Assembly: GCF_003515065.1 (NCBI RefSeq) | Contig: NZ_QXGH01000018.1 | Coordinates: forward strand, 1-64,000 | Source of the DNA: Nocardioides immobilis | Lineage (GTDB): Bacteria; Actinomycetota; Actinomycetes; Propionibacteriales; Nocardioidaceae | Direction: 5' to 3' | Length of the DNA: 64,000 nt | Part shown: one piece after another, positions 36,013 through 44,903 of the stretch | How positions within the stretch are numbered: position 1 is the stretch's first letter | Layout: every line of letters begins with the position of its first letter | Program-made: the position numbers and the translations under genes | Notes under the pieces: generated by a model | Database searches by the model: none | Seen by the model: only the letters and a program-made list of their open reading frames with translations | Told to the model about the DNA's origin: nothing

Positions 36013-36483
36013 ATGGGCGCACGGATGGACGCGCGCGACGAGCTCGACATCAGGAACCTCATCGCCCGAGTGGCCTGGATGACGGACAACTGGACGTCGA
36101 TCGAGGAGTACCTGCTCAACTACCGCGAGGACGCCACGTGGGAGATCGAGGGACACGGCCAGTACCAGGGCCACGAGGGCATCGGCCGTCGGGTGCAGGA
36201 GATGCTCGACCAGGGCGTCTGCGGGCCCGGTCTTCCAGCACGCCACTCGGTCACCTCCCTCGAGGTCATCCCCGACGACGTCGACCCGTCCTCAGCAGTC
36301 GCCCGGTCCTTCGGAGTCATGATCTCGACGCTCGACGGCGAGCCGGTCGTCGTGAGCTACGGGCAGAAGCACGACTACGTGCGCAAGGGCGCGGACGGGG
36401 TGTGGCGGGTCAGCCGGCGCGTGATCGGCGTCCAGGCCTGGGAGGAGAAGACGCAGGCGGCCGCACACGCCCAGGGCTACTGA
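36013..36483 (+). CDS. SnoaL-like (NTF2-fold) protein
   Basis: A 156-residue SnoaL-like protein starting DARDELDIRNLIARVAWMTDN, with EEYLLNYREDATWEIEG and the C-terminal strand VRKGADGVWRVSRRVIGVQ. It is only distantly similar to the SnoaL protein two genes upstream, so this is not a tandem duplication. It is followed by the cyclase-family gene after one base, which indicates co-translation. Confidence 0.82.
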   Translation: MGARMDARDELDIRNLIARVAWMTDNWTSIEEYLLNYREDATWEIEGHGQYQGHEGIGRRVQEMLDQGVCGPGLPARHSVTSLEVIPDDVDPSSAVARSFGVMISTLDGEPVVVSYGQKHDYVRKGADGVWRVSRRVIGVQAWEEKTQAAAHAQGY

Positions 36484-36484
36484 G

Positions 36485-37483
36485 GTGCCGGCGACCTACG
36501 AGCTCCCGCAGGAGATCCGGGAGGCCGCGCGACACGTCTCCAACTGGGGTCGCTGGGGCGGGCGGGACCAGCTCGGCACGCTCAACCACATCACCCCTGC
36601 CGCGCTGATAGCCGCCGCGGGCCTCGTGCGGGTCGGGAAGTCCATCTCGCTCAGCATCCCCCTGGACTCCTACGGTCCGCAGGGGGCGAGCGGCTACCGG
36701 CGCAACCCGGTCCACCTCATGTCGCTCGACGGCGGCGACGAGGACCTCGGCCCCCGCCTCGGGAATCCGGCAGGGAGTACCGAGCAGCACCTCGTCGAGG
36801 TGCTGAGAGGTCCCCTGCGGTTCAACGACGACTTCATCATGATGCCGCTGCAGGCAGCCACGCAGTGGGATGCACTCGCGCACGTGTACTACGAGGGCCG
36901 GCTCTACAACGGCTACCCCGCGGACTCGGTGACCAGCTTCGGTGCCACCGAGGCGGGCATCGACGCCGTGGCGGCACGGGGGCAGGTGGTCGGCCGTGGC
37001 GTGCTGCTGGACATCGCTCGTCACCGCGGCGTCGACCAGCTCGAGCCGCTCGCCCTCGTCGAGCCGGACGAGCTCGAGGCAGTCGCCGCGGCTCAGGGCG
37101 TGAGCGTCGGCACGGGCGACATCCTCGTCGTGCGCACCGGCTGGTGGCAGAACTTCCTGGACACCAGGGACCCGCAGTGGGGCGCCAAGTCACCCGGCGT
37201 GAGCTGGCGCTGCGCGGCGTGGCTGCACGAGCGAGGGGTCGCGGCCATCGCCTCCGACAACCTCGCCGTGGAGAGCAACTTCAAGGAGTTCCCGGGGATC
37301 CACCTGCCCTTTCACCTGCTCGCCATCCGCGACATGGGGATGATGCTCGGCGAGATCTGGGACCTCGAGGAGCTCGGCCGCGACTGCCATGCTGACGGCG
37401 TGTACGAGTTCATGCTGACCGCGCAGCCGCTCCTCATCACCGGCGCCGTGGGCTCTCCGGTGAACCCGGTCGCCCTCAAGTAG
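36485..37483 (+). CDS. Cyclase/kynurenine-formamidase family hydrolase
   Basis: A 332-residue member of the metal-dependent cyclase family (PF04199). It has the characteristic WGGRDQLGTLNHITPA start, the QWDALAHVYYEGRLYNGYP metal-site region, and VRTGWW, ASDNLAVESN and PFHLLAIRDMGM. Families of this type hydrolyse amides or lactones. The start is GTG, one base after the stop of the SnoaL gene. It closes the operon, which ends at a GC-rich hairpin (37488-37505). Confidence 0.85.
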   Translation: MPATYELPQEIREAARHVSNWGRWGGRDQLGTLNHITPAALIAAAGLVRVGKSISLSIPLDSYGPQGASGYRRNPVHLMSLDGGDEDLGPRLGNPAGSTEQHLVEVLRGPLRFNDDFIMMPLQAATQWDALAHVYYEGRLYNGYPADSVTSFGATEAGIDAVAARGQVVGRGVLLDIARHRGVDQLEPLALVEPDELEAVAAAQGVSVGTGDILVVRTGWWQNFLDTRDPQWGAKSPGVSWRCAAWLHERGVAAIASDNLAVESNFKEFPGIHLPFHLLAIRDMGMMLGEIWDLEELGRDCHADGVYEFMLTAQPLLITGAVGSPVNPVALK

Positions 37484-37487
37484 CCGC

Positions 37488-37505
37488 CGCCTCCTCGGGG
37501 AGGCG
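37488..37505. terminator. Bidirectional hairpin terminator
   Basis: CGCCTCC and GGAGGCG form a perfect 7-base-pair stem around TCGG, just after the cyclase stop and before the end of the convergent SDR gene. A T-run is absent. Its position between convergent operons supports a terminator role. Confidence 0.6.
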
Positions 37506-37522
37506 AGCGCGCGCGAGCAGGC

Positions 37523-38380
37523 TCAGCTGAGCAGGACGCCGCCGTCGACGGCGATGTGCGCGCCGGTCATGTAGCTCGACAGGTCGCTGGCGAGGAACAG
37601 CGCGACCCGCCCGACCTCGTCCGGCTCCCCGAACCGCCCCATCGGCACTCGCGCGGCCATCCCCTTGGCGTTCTCGCGCATCTCGTCCGAGACCTCCACC
37701 TCGCCGTAGCCCGAGGCATCGGTCTTGATGGGTCCGGGAGCGATCGCGTTCACGCGGATGTGGTGGGGAGCCAGCTCCCAGGCCGCGGTGCGGGTGAAGC
37801 CCCAGGCGCCGTGCTTGGATGCGTCGTAGTGGGCCAGTCCGAGCTGCGCCCGATGCATCCCCGCGATCGACGTCACGTTGATGATCGAGCCCCCTCGCTC
37901 CTGCTCGATCATGACGCGCGCGGCTGCCCGGGTGCACAGGAAGGTGCCGATCAGGTTCACGTCGATCGACGTACGGAACGTGGGGAGGTCGATGTCGACG
38001 ATGCGACCTATGGGGAAGGCGCCGGCGTTGTTGACCATCACGTCCACGCCACCGAAGCGCTCGACCGCGGCGGAGACCATCGCGGCGACCAGTCCCTCGT
38101 CGGTCACGTCGACCTGTGCCGCGAGAGCGCTGTCGGTGCGCCGGTCGTCCAGCATGTCGACTAGCCGCTGGGCCGAGGCGAGGTCGCGCCCGGCCACCAC
38201 GATGCTCGCGCCTGCCTCGTGCAACCGCTCGGCGATGCCCCGTCCGATGCCGCGCGACCCTCCGGTGACGATCGCCGTCCTCGATCGCAGGTCGGTGAGC
38301 TCGGGCAACGTCCGCGAGGTCGCGAAGTGCTCGATCTGCATCGCCTCCGCAGACTCGACGGTGGGTCCGGCTTCCGGCAC
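37523..38380 (-). CDS. Short-chain dehydrogenase/reductase
   Basis: A classical SDR with TGGSRGIG, NNAGAF, the catalytic Ser in NVTSIAG and YDASK, and VNAIAPGPIKTD. From the ATG at 38341 it would be 272 residues. A GTG at 38380 (or 38389), just after AGGAGGAG, is a likelier start and adds about 13 residues. It follows the epoxide hydrolase gene by about 30 bases, so it may oxidise the diol the hydrolase makes. Confidence 0.86.
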   Translation of the reverse strand: MPEAGPTVESAEAMQIEHFATSRTLPELTDLRSRTAIVTGGSRGIGRGIAERLHEAGASIVVAGRDLASAQRLVDMLDDRRTDSALAAQVDVTDEGLVAAMVSAAVERFGGVDVMVNNAGAFPIGRIVDIDLPTFRTSIDVNLIGTFLCTRAAARVMIEQERGGSIINVTSIAGMHRAQLGLAHYDASKHGAWGFTRTAAWELAPHHIRVNAIAPGPIKTDASGYGEVEVSDEMRENAKGMAARVPMGRFGEPDEVGRVALFLASDLSSYMTGAHIAVDGGVLLS

Positions 38381-38409
38381 GTCGACCACACTCCTCCTGT
38401 ACAGCGTCT

Positions 38410-39552
38410 TCAGCGGAACATGCGGAAGAAGGTGCGGACCTCGTCGGTGAATTGGGCGGGCTGCTCGAAGGCGCCCTGGTGGCCGCCCTTGGGGACCTCG
38501 GTCCAGTAGCGGATGTCGGTGAACTCCTTTTCCACCCAGCGACGGGAGAGCCGGGTGATGTCGGCAGGATGCACCGACATCCCCATCGGCACGGTGACCG
38601 GCGAGTCGGCGTACTTCAGGGAGCTGGCATAGCTCTCCCAGTAGGCGCGCGCCGACGAGGCACCCGAGTTGGTCACCCAGTACATCATCACGTTGTCGAG
38701 CAGCTGATCCAGCGTGAACACCTCGCTGATGTGCTCCTCGAAGTCCGTCCACTGCCAGAAGCCCTGCAGCAGCCAGCCAGCCTGGCCGACCGGGGAGTCA
38801 GCCAACCCATAGCCGATCGTCTGCGGCCGCGTCATCTGGACCTTGGCATACCCCACCTCCTCGTCCAGGTACTTCTGGACCCGCGCCAAGGCTGCCCGCT
38901 CGGCGTCGTTCTCCGCCGTCTCCTCCGGCCGAGGGAACCGGGTCGGGGAGCTCAGGTGGAGCGCGATCACTTGCTCCGGCTGGGCCTGGGCGATGTTCTG
39001 TGAGATGAGCGCACCGTAGTCCCCGCCCTGCACGGCGAAGCGGTCGTAGCCCAGCCGAGCCATGATCTCGATCCAGGCATCGGCGATCTTCTCGGTGGTC
39101 CAACCCGAAGCCGTCGGCTTGTCGCTGAACCCGAACCCCGGCATCGAGGGGACCACCACGTGGAAGGCGTCCTTGGGATCGCCGCCGTGGCTGGCGGGGT
39201 CGGTGAGCGGACCGATGACATCGAGGAACTCGACGATGCTGCCCGGCCATCCGTGCGTCATGACGAGCGGCATCGCGTCGGGCTCCGGTGACCGAACGTG
39301 CAGCGCGTGGATTCCGATCCCGTCGACGACCGTGCGGAAAGAACCGAAGGAGTTCAGCCGCGACTCCACCCGGCGCCAGTCGTACTCGTTCGCCCAGTAC
39401 TCGCACACCTCACGCAGGTACGACAACGGAACACCCTGGGACCAGTCGTCCACGGTCTCCTTCTCCGGCCACCGGGCATCGCGCAACCGCCGGCGCAGGT
39501 CCTCGAGCTCCTCGTCGGGCACCCTGATCTCGTACGCCTCTACAGCTGTCAT
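38410..39552 (-). CDS. Epoxide hydrolase (alpha/beta-hydrolase, EHN type)
   Basis: A 380-residue enzyme with the N-terminal EHN domain (VPDEELEDLRRRLRDARWP, then VPLSYLREVCEYW) and an alpha/beta-hydrolase core. The oxyanion motif is HGWPGS (100-105), the nucleophile is Asp178 in GGDYGALIS, and the catalytic His is about 358 in KGGHQGAFEQP. It hydrates an epoxide to a diol. The ATG lies seven bases after AGGAGGA. It is encoded between an LLM monooxygenase and an SDR on the same strand, which suggests epoxidation, hydrolysis and oxidation in sequence. Confidence 0.92.
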   Translation of the reverse strand: MTAVEAYEIRVPDEELEDLRRRLRDARWPEKETVDDWSQGVPLSYLREVCEYWANEYDWRRVESRLNSFGSFRTVVDGIGIHALHVRSPEPDAMPLVMTHGWPGSIVEFLDVIGPLTDPASHGGDPKDAFHVVVPSMPGFGFSDKPTASGWTTEKIADAWIEIMARLGYDRFAVQGGDYGALISQNIAQAQPEQVIALHLSSPTRFPRPEETAENDAERAALARVQKYLDEEVGYAKVQMTRPQTIGYGLADSPVGQAGWLLQGFWQWTDFEEHISEVFTLDQLLDNVMMYWVTNSGASSARAYWESYASSLKYADSPVTVPMGMSVHPADITRLSRRWVEKEFTDIRYWTEVPKGGHQGAFEQPAQFTDEVRTFFRMFR

Positions 39553-39628
39553 GCGGCACTCCTCCTGATGTGGTGGTTCGGTCTCACAGCGACTCTGCGG
39601 CAGGCCACCGGCGAGTCGGCGGGCCCCT

Positions 39629-40630
39629 TCACGACGAGGCACCGGGCTCTGCATCTGCCTGGAGCACCGGGACGACCTCGGCCGCGAGGAGCTCGAGGCT
39701 CTCCCACGACAGGTCCGGATCCAGCCCGCCCGTCAGCATCGCGAACACCATGTGGTGCTTGTCGCGATGAGGTCTCAGGTAGTCGATGCACTCCTCCGGA
39801 GTGAGCACTAGGTAAGTCCCCAGCTTGCGCAGGTCATCGACCGTTTCGACCTCCGCGTAGGGCGTCTGCTGCCCCAGCTCCTTCGCCAGTTGGGCGTAGG
39901 AGTTCGACTCGTGCATCACATAGGGCGCGATCCGCTCCCAGTCCCGCTCCGGGTCGCGGCTCACGTGGATGTAGTTGGGAGGCGGGGCCGTGATGATCGG
40001 ACCGACCGGCCGGCCGTGGTCGGCGCATGCCCGCTCATACTCGCCGATCATCCCTTCGGACCCCGTCATCGGGTAGAAGCCGTCTCCGTACTTCCCCGCC
40101 CGGCGCGCGGCAGCCGGCACGCTGCCGCCGACGAACAGGGGCGGCCCCGCCTCTGAGTGGGCGCGGGGCGAGATCGTGCCCTGCCGGCCGTCGAAGTCGA
40201 AGGGACGCCCGTCGAACGCTGCGCGCAGCACCTGCAGCGCTCGGTCGGTCCGCGCGCCGCGGTCCTTCATCGAGACGCCGAACATCTCGAACTCCGACGG
40301 CACGTAGCCCAGTGCAGCGGTCAGCTCGACCCGTCCCATGCTGAGCTGGTCGAGCACGCACACGTCCTCGGCGAGCCGCACAGGGTCCTGCAGAGGGACG
40401 ATCACGACCGGGGCGAGCCGCATGTTCTTCGTGCGTGCTGCGATCGCGGCCCCGAGCAGAAGCGGGGAGGGGTTGTAGTTGTCGGCAGACCCGTGGTGCT
40501 CGGACAGCTGGACTGCGGCGAACCCCCTCGTGTCGGCCCACTCCGCCTGCTCGATCGCAGTCTGCGCCAGAGCCGACACCGGGGCCGCGAACTCCGGGCT
40601 CCGGAGGTCATATCGAAGCCAGAACTCCAT
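39629..40630 (-). CDS. Luciferase-like (LLM) flavin monooxygenase
   Basis: A 333-residue protein closer to FMN-dependent alkanal monooxygenase-like members than to the F420-dependent ones: VQLSEHHGSADNYNPSPLLLGAAIAARTKNMRLAP and QLSMGRVELTAALGYVPSEFEMFG. It likely uses reduced flavin or F420 to oxygenate a substrate, perhaps giving the epoxide handled by the gene 77 bases downstream. It heads the minus-strand trio; its promoter lies in the 244-base divergent region shared with the NTF2-like gene. Confidence 0.82.
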   Translation of the reverse strand: MEFWLRYDLRSPEFAAPVSALAQTAIEQAEWADTRGFAAVQLSEHHGSADNYNPSPLLLGAAIAARTKNMRLAPVVIVPLQDPVRLAEDVCVLDQLSMGRVELTAALGYVPSEFEMFGVSMKDRGARTDRALQVLRAAFDGRPFDFDGRQGTISPRAHSEAGPPLFVGGSVPAAARRAGKYGDGFYPMTGSEGMIGEYERACADHGRPVGPIITAPPPNYIHVSRDPERDWERIAPYVMHESNSYAQLAKELGQQTPYAEVETVDDLRKLGTYLVLTPEECIDYLRPHRDKHHMVFAMLTGGLDPDLSWESLELLAAEVVPVLQADAEPGASS

Positions 40631-40764
40631 GGTGGAACGACCTCCCTAGGGGCGGTGACCCGCGAACGTCAGTCACCGTGATGATGGTTGTGCACACACT
40701 ATGGGATGCGCGATGTTGTTACAATCGTCACGCAAGGGTTGTTGGCGCGACAAATGTAGATGAT

Positions 40765-40774
40765 CATTAAAAAG
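40765..40774. promoter_or_regulatory. AT-rich element between divergent genes
   Basis: CATTAAAAAG (CTTTTTAATG on the other strand), inside GATCATTAAAAAGATAAC, is the AT-rich centre of the 244-base divergent spacer at 40631-40874. It resembles the cores at 9911, 22851, 33344 and 49125. The rest of the spacer also holds TTGTTACAATC, but I see no gene in it. Confidence 0.4.
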
Positions 40775-40874
40775 ATAACAGGGCCGGGCGCGCAGGTCAG
40801 AGTTGACCAGACCCAGACGACCCTCCCCGAAGACCGCCGACAGCCGACCGACAGCCGGACCCAAGGAGATACCC

Positions 40875-41297
40875 GTGAAGACTGCCATCGAGGTGCACGA
40901 CGAGCTGCAGAAGACGTTCGCGAGCGGAGACGTCGACGCGATGCTGCAGCTCTTCGACGAGAACTGCGTCATCCGCGAGGCGCCTGACCTCCCCTTCGGC
41001 GGCGACTGGAAGGGCCGCGAGGGGGTCGTCGCGCTCACCACCCGCATGTCCGAGCTCTTCGACATGGTGCCGACCCCCATCGGCACCTACGAGGTCGACG
41101 AGTCGAGGTTCATCGCCCACGTCTCCATGGAGATGACCTCGAAGGCCACCGGGGAGAAGCACACGATCCCGATCCTCGAGATGTACACCGTCAAGAACGG
41201 CCGCATCGTCGAAGCCTTCCCCCACTACTGGAATGCAGGTGCACTGACCACGCCGGTGTCCGCGGACGACATGGGTCTCGCCGCCGAGGAGAGCTGA
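40875..41297 (+). CDS. NTF2/SnoaL-like protein
   Basis: A 140-residue NTF2-fold protein: KTAIEVHDELQKTFASGDVDAMLQLFDENCVIREAP, then WKGREGVVALTTRMSELFDM and NGRIVEAFPHYWN. The closing Phe-Pro-His-Tyr-Trp stretch is typical of SnoaL-like hydrolases/isomerases acting on hydrophobic compounds. The GTG at 40875 follows AAGGAG by six bases. It is monocistronic and convergent with the ferredoxin-reductase gene. Confidence 0.82.
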   Translation: MKTAIEVHDELQKTFASGDVDAMLQLFDENCVIREAPDLPFGGDWKGREGVVALTTRMSELFDMVPTPIGTYEVDESRFIAHVSMEMTSKATGEKHTIPILEMYTVKNGRIVEAFPHYWNAGALTTPVSADDMGLAAEES

Positions 41298-41322
41298 AGC
41301 AGCGGCCTCCCTCGTCTGCGGA

Positions 41323-42927
41323 TCAGGAGCCTGAGCGCGCGGCCGCGACGAGCTCGTCCACCCGGACGAGCTTCTTGCGCGGCCGCCCCAGCGCCTTGCC
41401 TGCGCCCAGCTCTCGGCGGTCGATCTGCTTCCAGCCGCCCTGGTCGACGAGATCGGGCTGCCGGCTGGACACGAGCTCCTCGAGATGGTCGACCCCGAAC
41501 GGGGGCTCATGCAGTCGTCCGGCGGCCAGGTCGTGCAGGACGGAGTCGACGGTCTCTGCAGCGTCCGACTTGTTGGTGCCGATCACTCCGTTGGCACCCC
41601 GCTTGATCCAGCCGGCGCAGTAGACGCCCTCCACCGCCTCGCCCGACTCCGGCTCCCAGACGCTGCCGGCGGTGTGCGGAAGGGTGCTGGTCGTGTCGTC
41701 GAACGGCAGCCCTTCGACGCGGTTGCCTCGGAAGCCGACGGCGCGCACGACGAGAGACGTCTCGATGGTCTCCAGTGTCCCATCGGCCCTGCGGAAGGTG
41801 ACCGACTCGACCGCGTCCGTGCCGTTGATGGACTCCGGCATCAGGCCGAAGCGCAATGTGATCGTCCGCTCGCCGGCCCCGGGCCGTCGGTCGGCCGCAG
41901 CGGTGACCACCGCGCTCCGGTGGCCCGGCACCTCGGCCACGTGGGCGATCTCGTCGGACTTGGCAAGGAGCGCTACGCCGTCGAGCTGCGCCAGTGCCGA
42001 CACCTCGCTGGTGGTGTACGCCGCGTGCTCCGGCCCTCGACGACCAGTGACGACGATCTCGGTGACTCCGCTCCCGGCGAGCGCCTCGATCGCGTGGTCC
42101 GCCATGTCGGACGTCGCCAACGTGGTGTCTGACCGTGCGAGGATCCGGGCGACGTCGAGCGCGACATTGCCATTGCCGATGATGACCGCGGTCTTCCCGC
42201 TGAGGTCGAACTCGCGATCGGCGAAGTCGGGATGGCCGTTGTACCAGAACACGAACTCGCGGGCCGAGACCGATCCTGCAAGATTCTCACCGGTCACCCC
42301 CAGCCGGCGGTCGTCGCTCGCGCCACCCGCCCAGATCACCGCGTGGTGATGTTCGAGAAGCTCGGCCACGGACACGTCCCTCCCGACCTCCACGTTGAAG
42401 AAGCAGTGCACGTTCGGTCGAGCCAGGGCTGGCGTGAAGCGCTTGGCGATCAGCTTCGTATTGGGGTGGTCCGGCGCGACCCCCGCCCGCACGAGACCGA
42501 ACGGGGTGGGAAGGCGGTCGAAGAGCGACACTGTCACGCCCTTGATCGCGCTGAGCTCCGACGCCGCGTAGCAGCCCGCAGGTCCCGACCCCACGATCGC
42601 CACGGACAGCTGCGGTCGCTCCTCCGGAAGCCGTCGCCGCACCGGATCCGGCGGCTCGGACTCCTCGATCGGGCTGTTGACGAAGTATGCGGCGTTGATG
42701 TCCAGGTACGCGTCCAGATGTTCGGGAAGCTCCCAGTCCGCTGTGATAGCGCTGACCGGGCAGGTCTGCACGCACGCCCCGCAGTCGATGCAGGTCGCCG
42801 GATCGATGTACAACTGCTCCGCGGTGGTGAAGTCGGGATCACCCGGCCGTGGCCGGATGCACTGCACCGGACACACGGACACGCACGAGGCGTCGTTGCA
42901 ACATCCGCCGGTGATGACGAAGGTCAT
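41323..42927 (-). CDS. Ferredoxin-ferredoxin NADP reductase fusion (FprB-type)
   Basis: A 534-residue electron-transfer protein. Residues 1-65 form a 7Fe/8Fe-type ferredoxin domain with Cys at 9, 10, 15, 19 and 23 and a second CIDCGACVQTCP cluster (46-57). Then comes an adrenodoxin-reductase-like FAD/NADPH module (VAIVGSGPAGCYAA, LPTPFGLVRAGVAPDH, VIIGNGNVALDVARIL, CAGWIKRGANGVIGTNKSDA). It passes electrons from NADPH to the small ferredoxin encoded directly upstream and so to the P450. Spacing of eight bases to that gene supports a single operon. Confidence 0.9.
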   Translation of the reverse strand: MTFVITGGCCNDASCVSVCPVQCIRPRPGDPDFTTAEQLYIDPATCIDCGACVQTCPVSAITADWELPEHLDAYLDINAAYFVNSPIEESEPPDPVRRRLPEERPQLSVAIVGSGPAGCYAASELSAIKGVTVSLFDRLPTPFGLVRAGVAPDHPNTKLIAKRFTPALARPNVHCFFNVEVGRDVSVAELLEHHHAVIWAGGASDDRRLGVTGENLAGSVSAREFVFWYNGHPDFADREFDLSGKTAVIIGNGNVALDVARILARSDTTLATSDMADHAIEALAGSGVTEIVVTGRRGPEHAAYTTSEVSALAQLDGVALLAKSDEIAHVAEVPGHRSAVVTAAADRRPGAGERTITLRFGLMPESINGTDAVESVTFRRADGTLETIETSLVVRAVGFRGNRVEGLPFDDTTSTLPHTAGSVWEPESGEAVEGVYCAGWIKRGANGVIGTNKSDAAETVDSVLHDLAAGRLHEPPFGVDHLEELVSSRQPDLVDQGGWKQIDRRELGAGKALGRPRKKLVRVDELVAAARSGS

Positions 42928-42935
42928 GCGTGCCG

Positions 42936-43130
42936 CTACTCGCTGATGAGGATCGCGGCCTCGGGACAGTTGATGGCTCCCAGCCGCGCCTCGTCGGCTC
43001 GGTCCGCCCCCACCTCGAAGGTCTGTCCGATGGCGGCGTTGTAGCCGATCTCGTCGTCCTGGTAGACGCCCTTGGCGAGGGTGTAGCAGCGACCGTGGCC
43101 GCTGCACTTGTCCGTGACGCTCACCTGCAT
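42936..43130 (-). CDS. P450-type [3Fe-4S] ferredoxin
   Basis: A 64-residue ferredoxin of the kind that serves actinobacterial P450s. The cluster motif is CSGHGRC (Cys9, His12, Cys15), with the remote Cys55 in NCPEAAI. The His in the middle of the first motif is the signature of this group, in place of the fourth Cys of 4Fe ferredoxins. GAAGGAGATCC precedes the ATG. It is the immediate redox partner of the P450 encoded 71 bases upstream. Confidence 0.92.
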   Translation of the reverse strand: MQVSVTDKCSGHGRCYTLAKGVYQDDEIGYNAAIGQTFEVGADRADEARLGAINCPEAAILISE

Positions 43131-43201
43131 GTCTGGATCTCCTTCAGGTCTCGTGTTGCTCGCGGCCGCCCGGTGCGGCCGCACATGTCAGCGACGGCTT
43201 C

Positions 43202-44371
43202 TCAGCCGAGTTCGTCCCCGATGAGCAGGCGCACCCCGTGCACCTCTCTGCCGATGCCCGTCGTGATGCGGGGCTGGGACTCGGGGTCGAGGGTGAAGTG
43301 GGGGATCGCGGCGAGGAACTCCTCGAGAGCGACCCTGACCTCCAACCGGGCGAAGTGCGAGCCCAGACACCGGTGGATCCCGGAGCCGAAGGCCAGGTGA
43401 CCCTGGGCCTGGCGGTGGACGTCGATCTCCAGCGGGTCGTCGAACATGCGCGGGTCGCGTGCCGCCGTCCCGAAGCCGACCATCACCCGGTCACCCTGCT
43501 TGATCTTCTGGCCATGGAGCTCCAAGTCGCGGGTTGCCGAGCGCCCGAGGCCAACGACCCCCGGATAACGCCGGATGAACTCCTCCACAGCAGCCGGGAT
43601 GAGGCTCGGGTCGTCGACCAGCTCCGCCCGGAGGTCCGGATGCGTGGCGAGGTGGAGCAAGCTCTGGTTGATCGCGTTGATCGTCGTGTCCAGCCCGCCC
43701 ACGATCAGCAGCGACAGCGTGTTGCACTTGTCCTCCCAGGCCACAGGCTCACCGTCGACCTCGAGGTTCAAGAGCGCCTCGATCATGGGCGACCGCTCCG
43801 GCACCTCGAGCTGTGACCTGAGAATCTCGTCGACGTACCTCCCGTATTCGGCCAGTGCCTCCTGGTCGAACGGCGGCAGGTTCCACCGGTTGATGAGCTC
43901 CAGCATCTTCGGGGCGACCTCTCGCGGCAGTCCGAGGACGCCCGAGAAGAAGACGTTGCTGATGTACGTGGCGGAGAGGTCCGCGTCGAGGTCGCACTCT
44001 CTCTTCTCCTTGATGGCGGCGACGAGAGCCCGTGCCTCCTGCCGCATGAAGGGCTCCAACGGCCCGATGGCCCTCGGAGCGAACAGCTTCGCGAAGGGGT
44101 CCCGGAAGTGTGGGTGCAGCGGGGGATCCACGGCTGTGGGCCGGAAGTGCGCCCCGCTCTCGTTCCAGGGAATGGTGCCGCGGGAGCTCGTGAACGTCTC
44201 CCAGTCGTTGGCGACAGCACGGACATCCTCGTGGCGGGTCACGATCCACATCCCGCTCGCCCTCACGATCGGGCGCTCCTCGAGGATCTCCGCGATGATC
44301 TCGTCGAAGTTGTCGTTGAACTCCGGGCTGAAGTAGTCCAGCTCTTCTGGGAGGGCTCCGTCGATCGTCAT
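43202..44371 (-). CDS. Cytochrome P450
   Basis: A 389-residue class I P450. The haem-thiolate motif is FGSGIHRCLG (328-337) with the ligand Cys335, the I-helix oxygen-activation motif is VGGLDTT (224-230) and the ExxR is EFIR (264-267). It probably hydroxylates the compound imported by the ABC system at the head of the same operon. The family resembles CYPs acting on terpenoids, fatty acids or steroids, but the substrate cannot be named. The ATG at 44371 overlaps the HtaA-like gene stop (ATGA). Confidence 0.93.
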   Translation of the reverse strand: MTIDGALPEELDYFSPEFNDNFDEIIAEILEERPIVRASGMWIVTRHEDVRAVANDWETFTSSRGTIPWNESGAHFRPTAVDPPLHPHFRDPFAKLFAPRAIGPLEPFMRQEARALVAAIKEKRECDLDADLSATYISNVFFSGVLGLPREVAPKMLELINRWNLPPFDQEALAEYGRYVDEILRSQLEVPERSPMIEALLNLEVDGEPVAWEDKCNTLSLLIVGGLDTTINAINQSLLHLATHPDLRAELVDDPSLIPAAVEEFIRRYPGVVGLGRSATRDLELHGQKIKQGDRVMVGFGTAARDPRMFDDPLEIDVHRQAQGHLAFGSGIHRCLGSHFARLEVRVALEEFLAAIPHFTLDPESQPRITTGIGREVHGVRLLIGDELG

Positions 44372-44883
44372 GCTCCACCTTCTTCGTTGTCGTGTGGTGT
44401 CGGGAGAAAGACGGCGAGGGGCTCCATCTGCTCTCCGGCTGGATAGACGTCGTTGAAGAGAGCCGTGCCCTCCTCCGCGAGTCGGACGTCCTTGCTCAGC
44501 CAGATGCGAAGCCTGCCGCTCGCGGGACGGGTCTCGAGGGTGAGGCGTGCTAGCTGGAGCCGACGTCCAGGGTCGGCGCGGGACGGGTCGAGGATCGTGA
44601 GCACAGCCTCTCCGCCTCGGGCGGTGATCCACGGGTCCGCCACCCGCACGGACAGCAGGCCGCCATGCCCGGAGAGCCGGACCTCGCCGCGGAAAGCCAG
44701 GAGGAGGTCGGCGTCGTCCGCCTCGGGCACCGGCAAGCCGGCAGGCTCCCACACGAGCAAGTTGCCCGCCGCCGGCGTCGCGCCGTCGACCGCCGAGGCT
44801 CGGCTGTCGGGCATCGCAGCGATGTAGTCCATGAAGCTCGCCTTGATCCCCCAGTGGAGCCCTAGGAGCCGCTGCTGGCTCAT
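44368..44883 (-). CDS. HtaA-domain-like protein without signal peptide
   Basis: A 171-residue single-domain protein. LHWGIKASFMDYIAAM at the start, DGATPAAGNLLVWEPAG, and FRGEVRLSGHGGLLSVRVADPWI in the middle match the haem-binding HtaA domain pattern (LxWGxKxSF..., GxVxFxGHxG). The end LFNDVYPAGEQMEPLAVFLP also fits. Extracellular HtaA proteins bind haemin for iron uptake; this one has no signal peptide, anchor or repeat, so it is probably cytoplasmic. It is translationally coupled to the P450 and may deliver or bind haem or substrate; the role is inference. Confidence 0.72.
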   Translation of the reverse strand: MSQQRLLGLHWGIKASFMDYIAAMPDSRASAVDGATPAAGNLLVWEPAGLPVPEADDADLLLAFRGEVRLSGHGGLLSVRVADPWITARGGEAVLTILDPSRADPGRRLQLARLTLETRPASGRLRIWLSKDVRLAEEGTALFNDVYPAGEQMEPLAVFLPTPHDNEEGGA

Positions 44884-44903
44884 TTGGCTTTCCTCGCTGG
44901 TCG

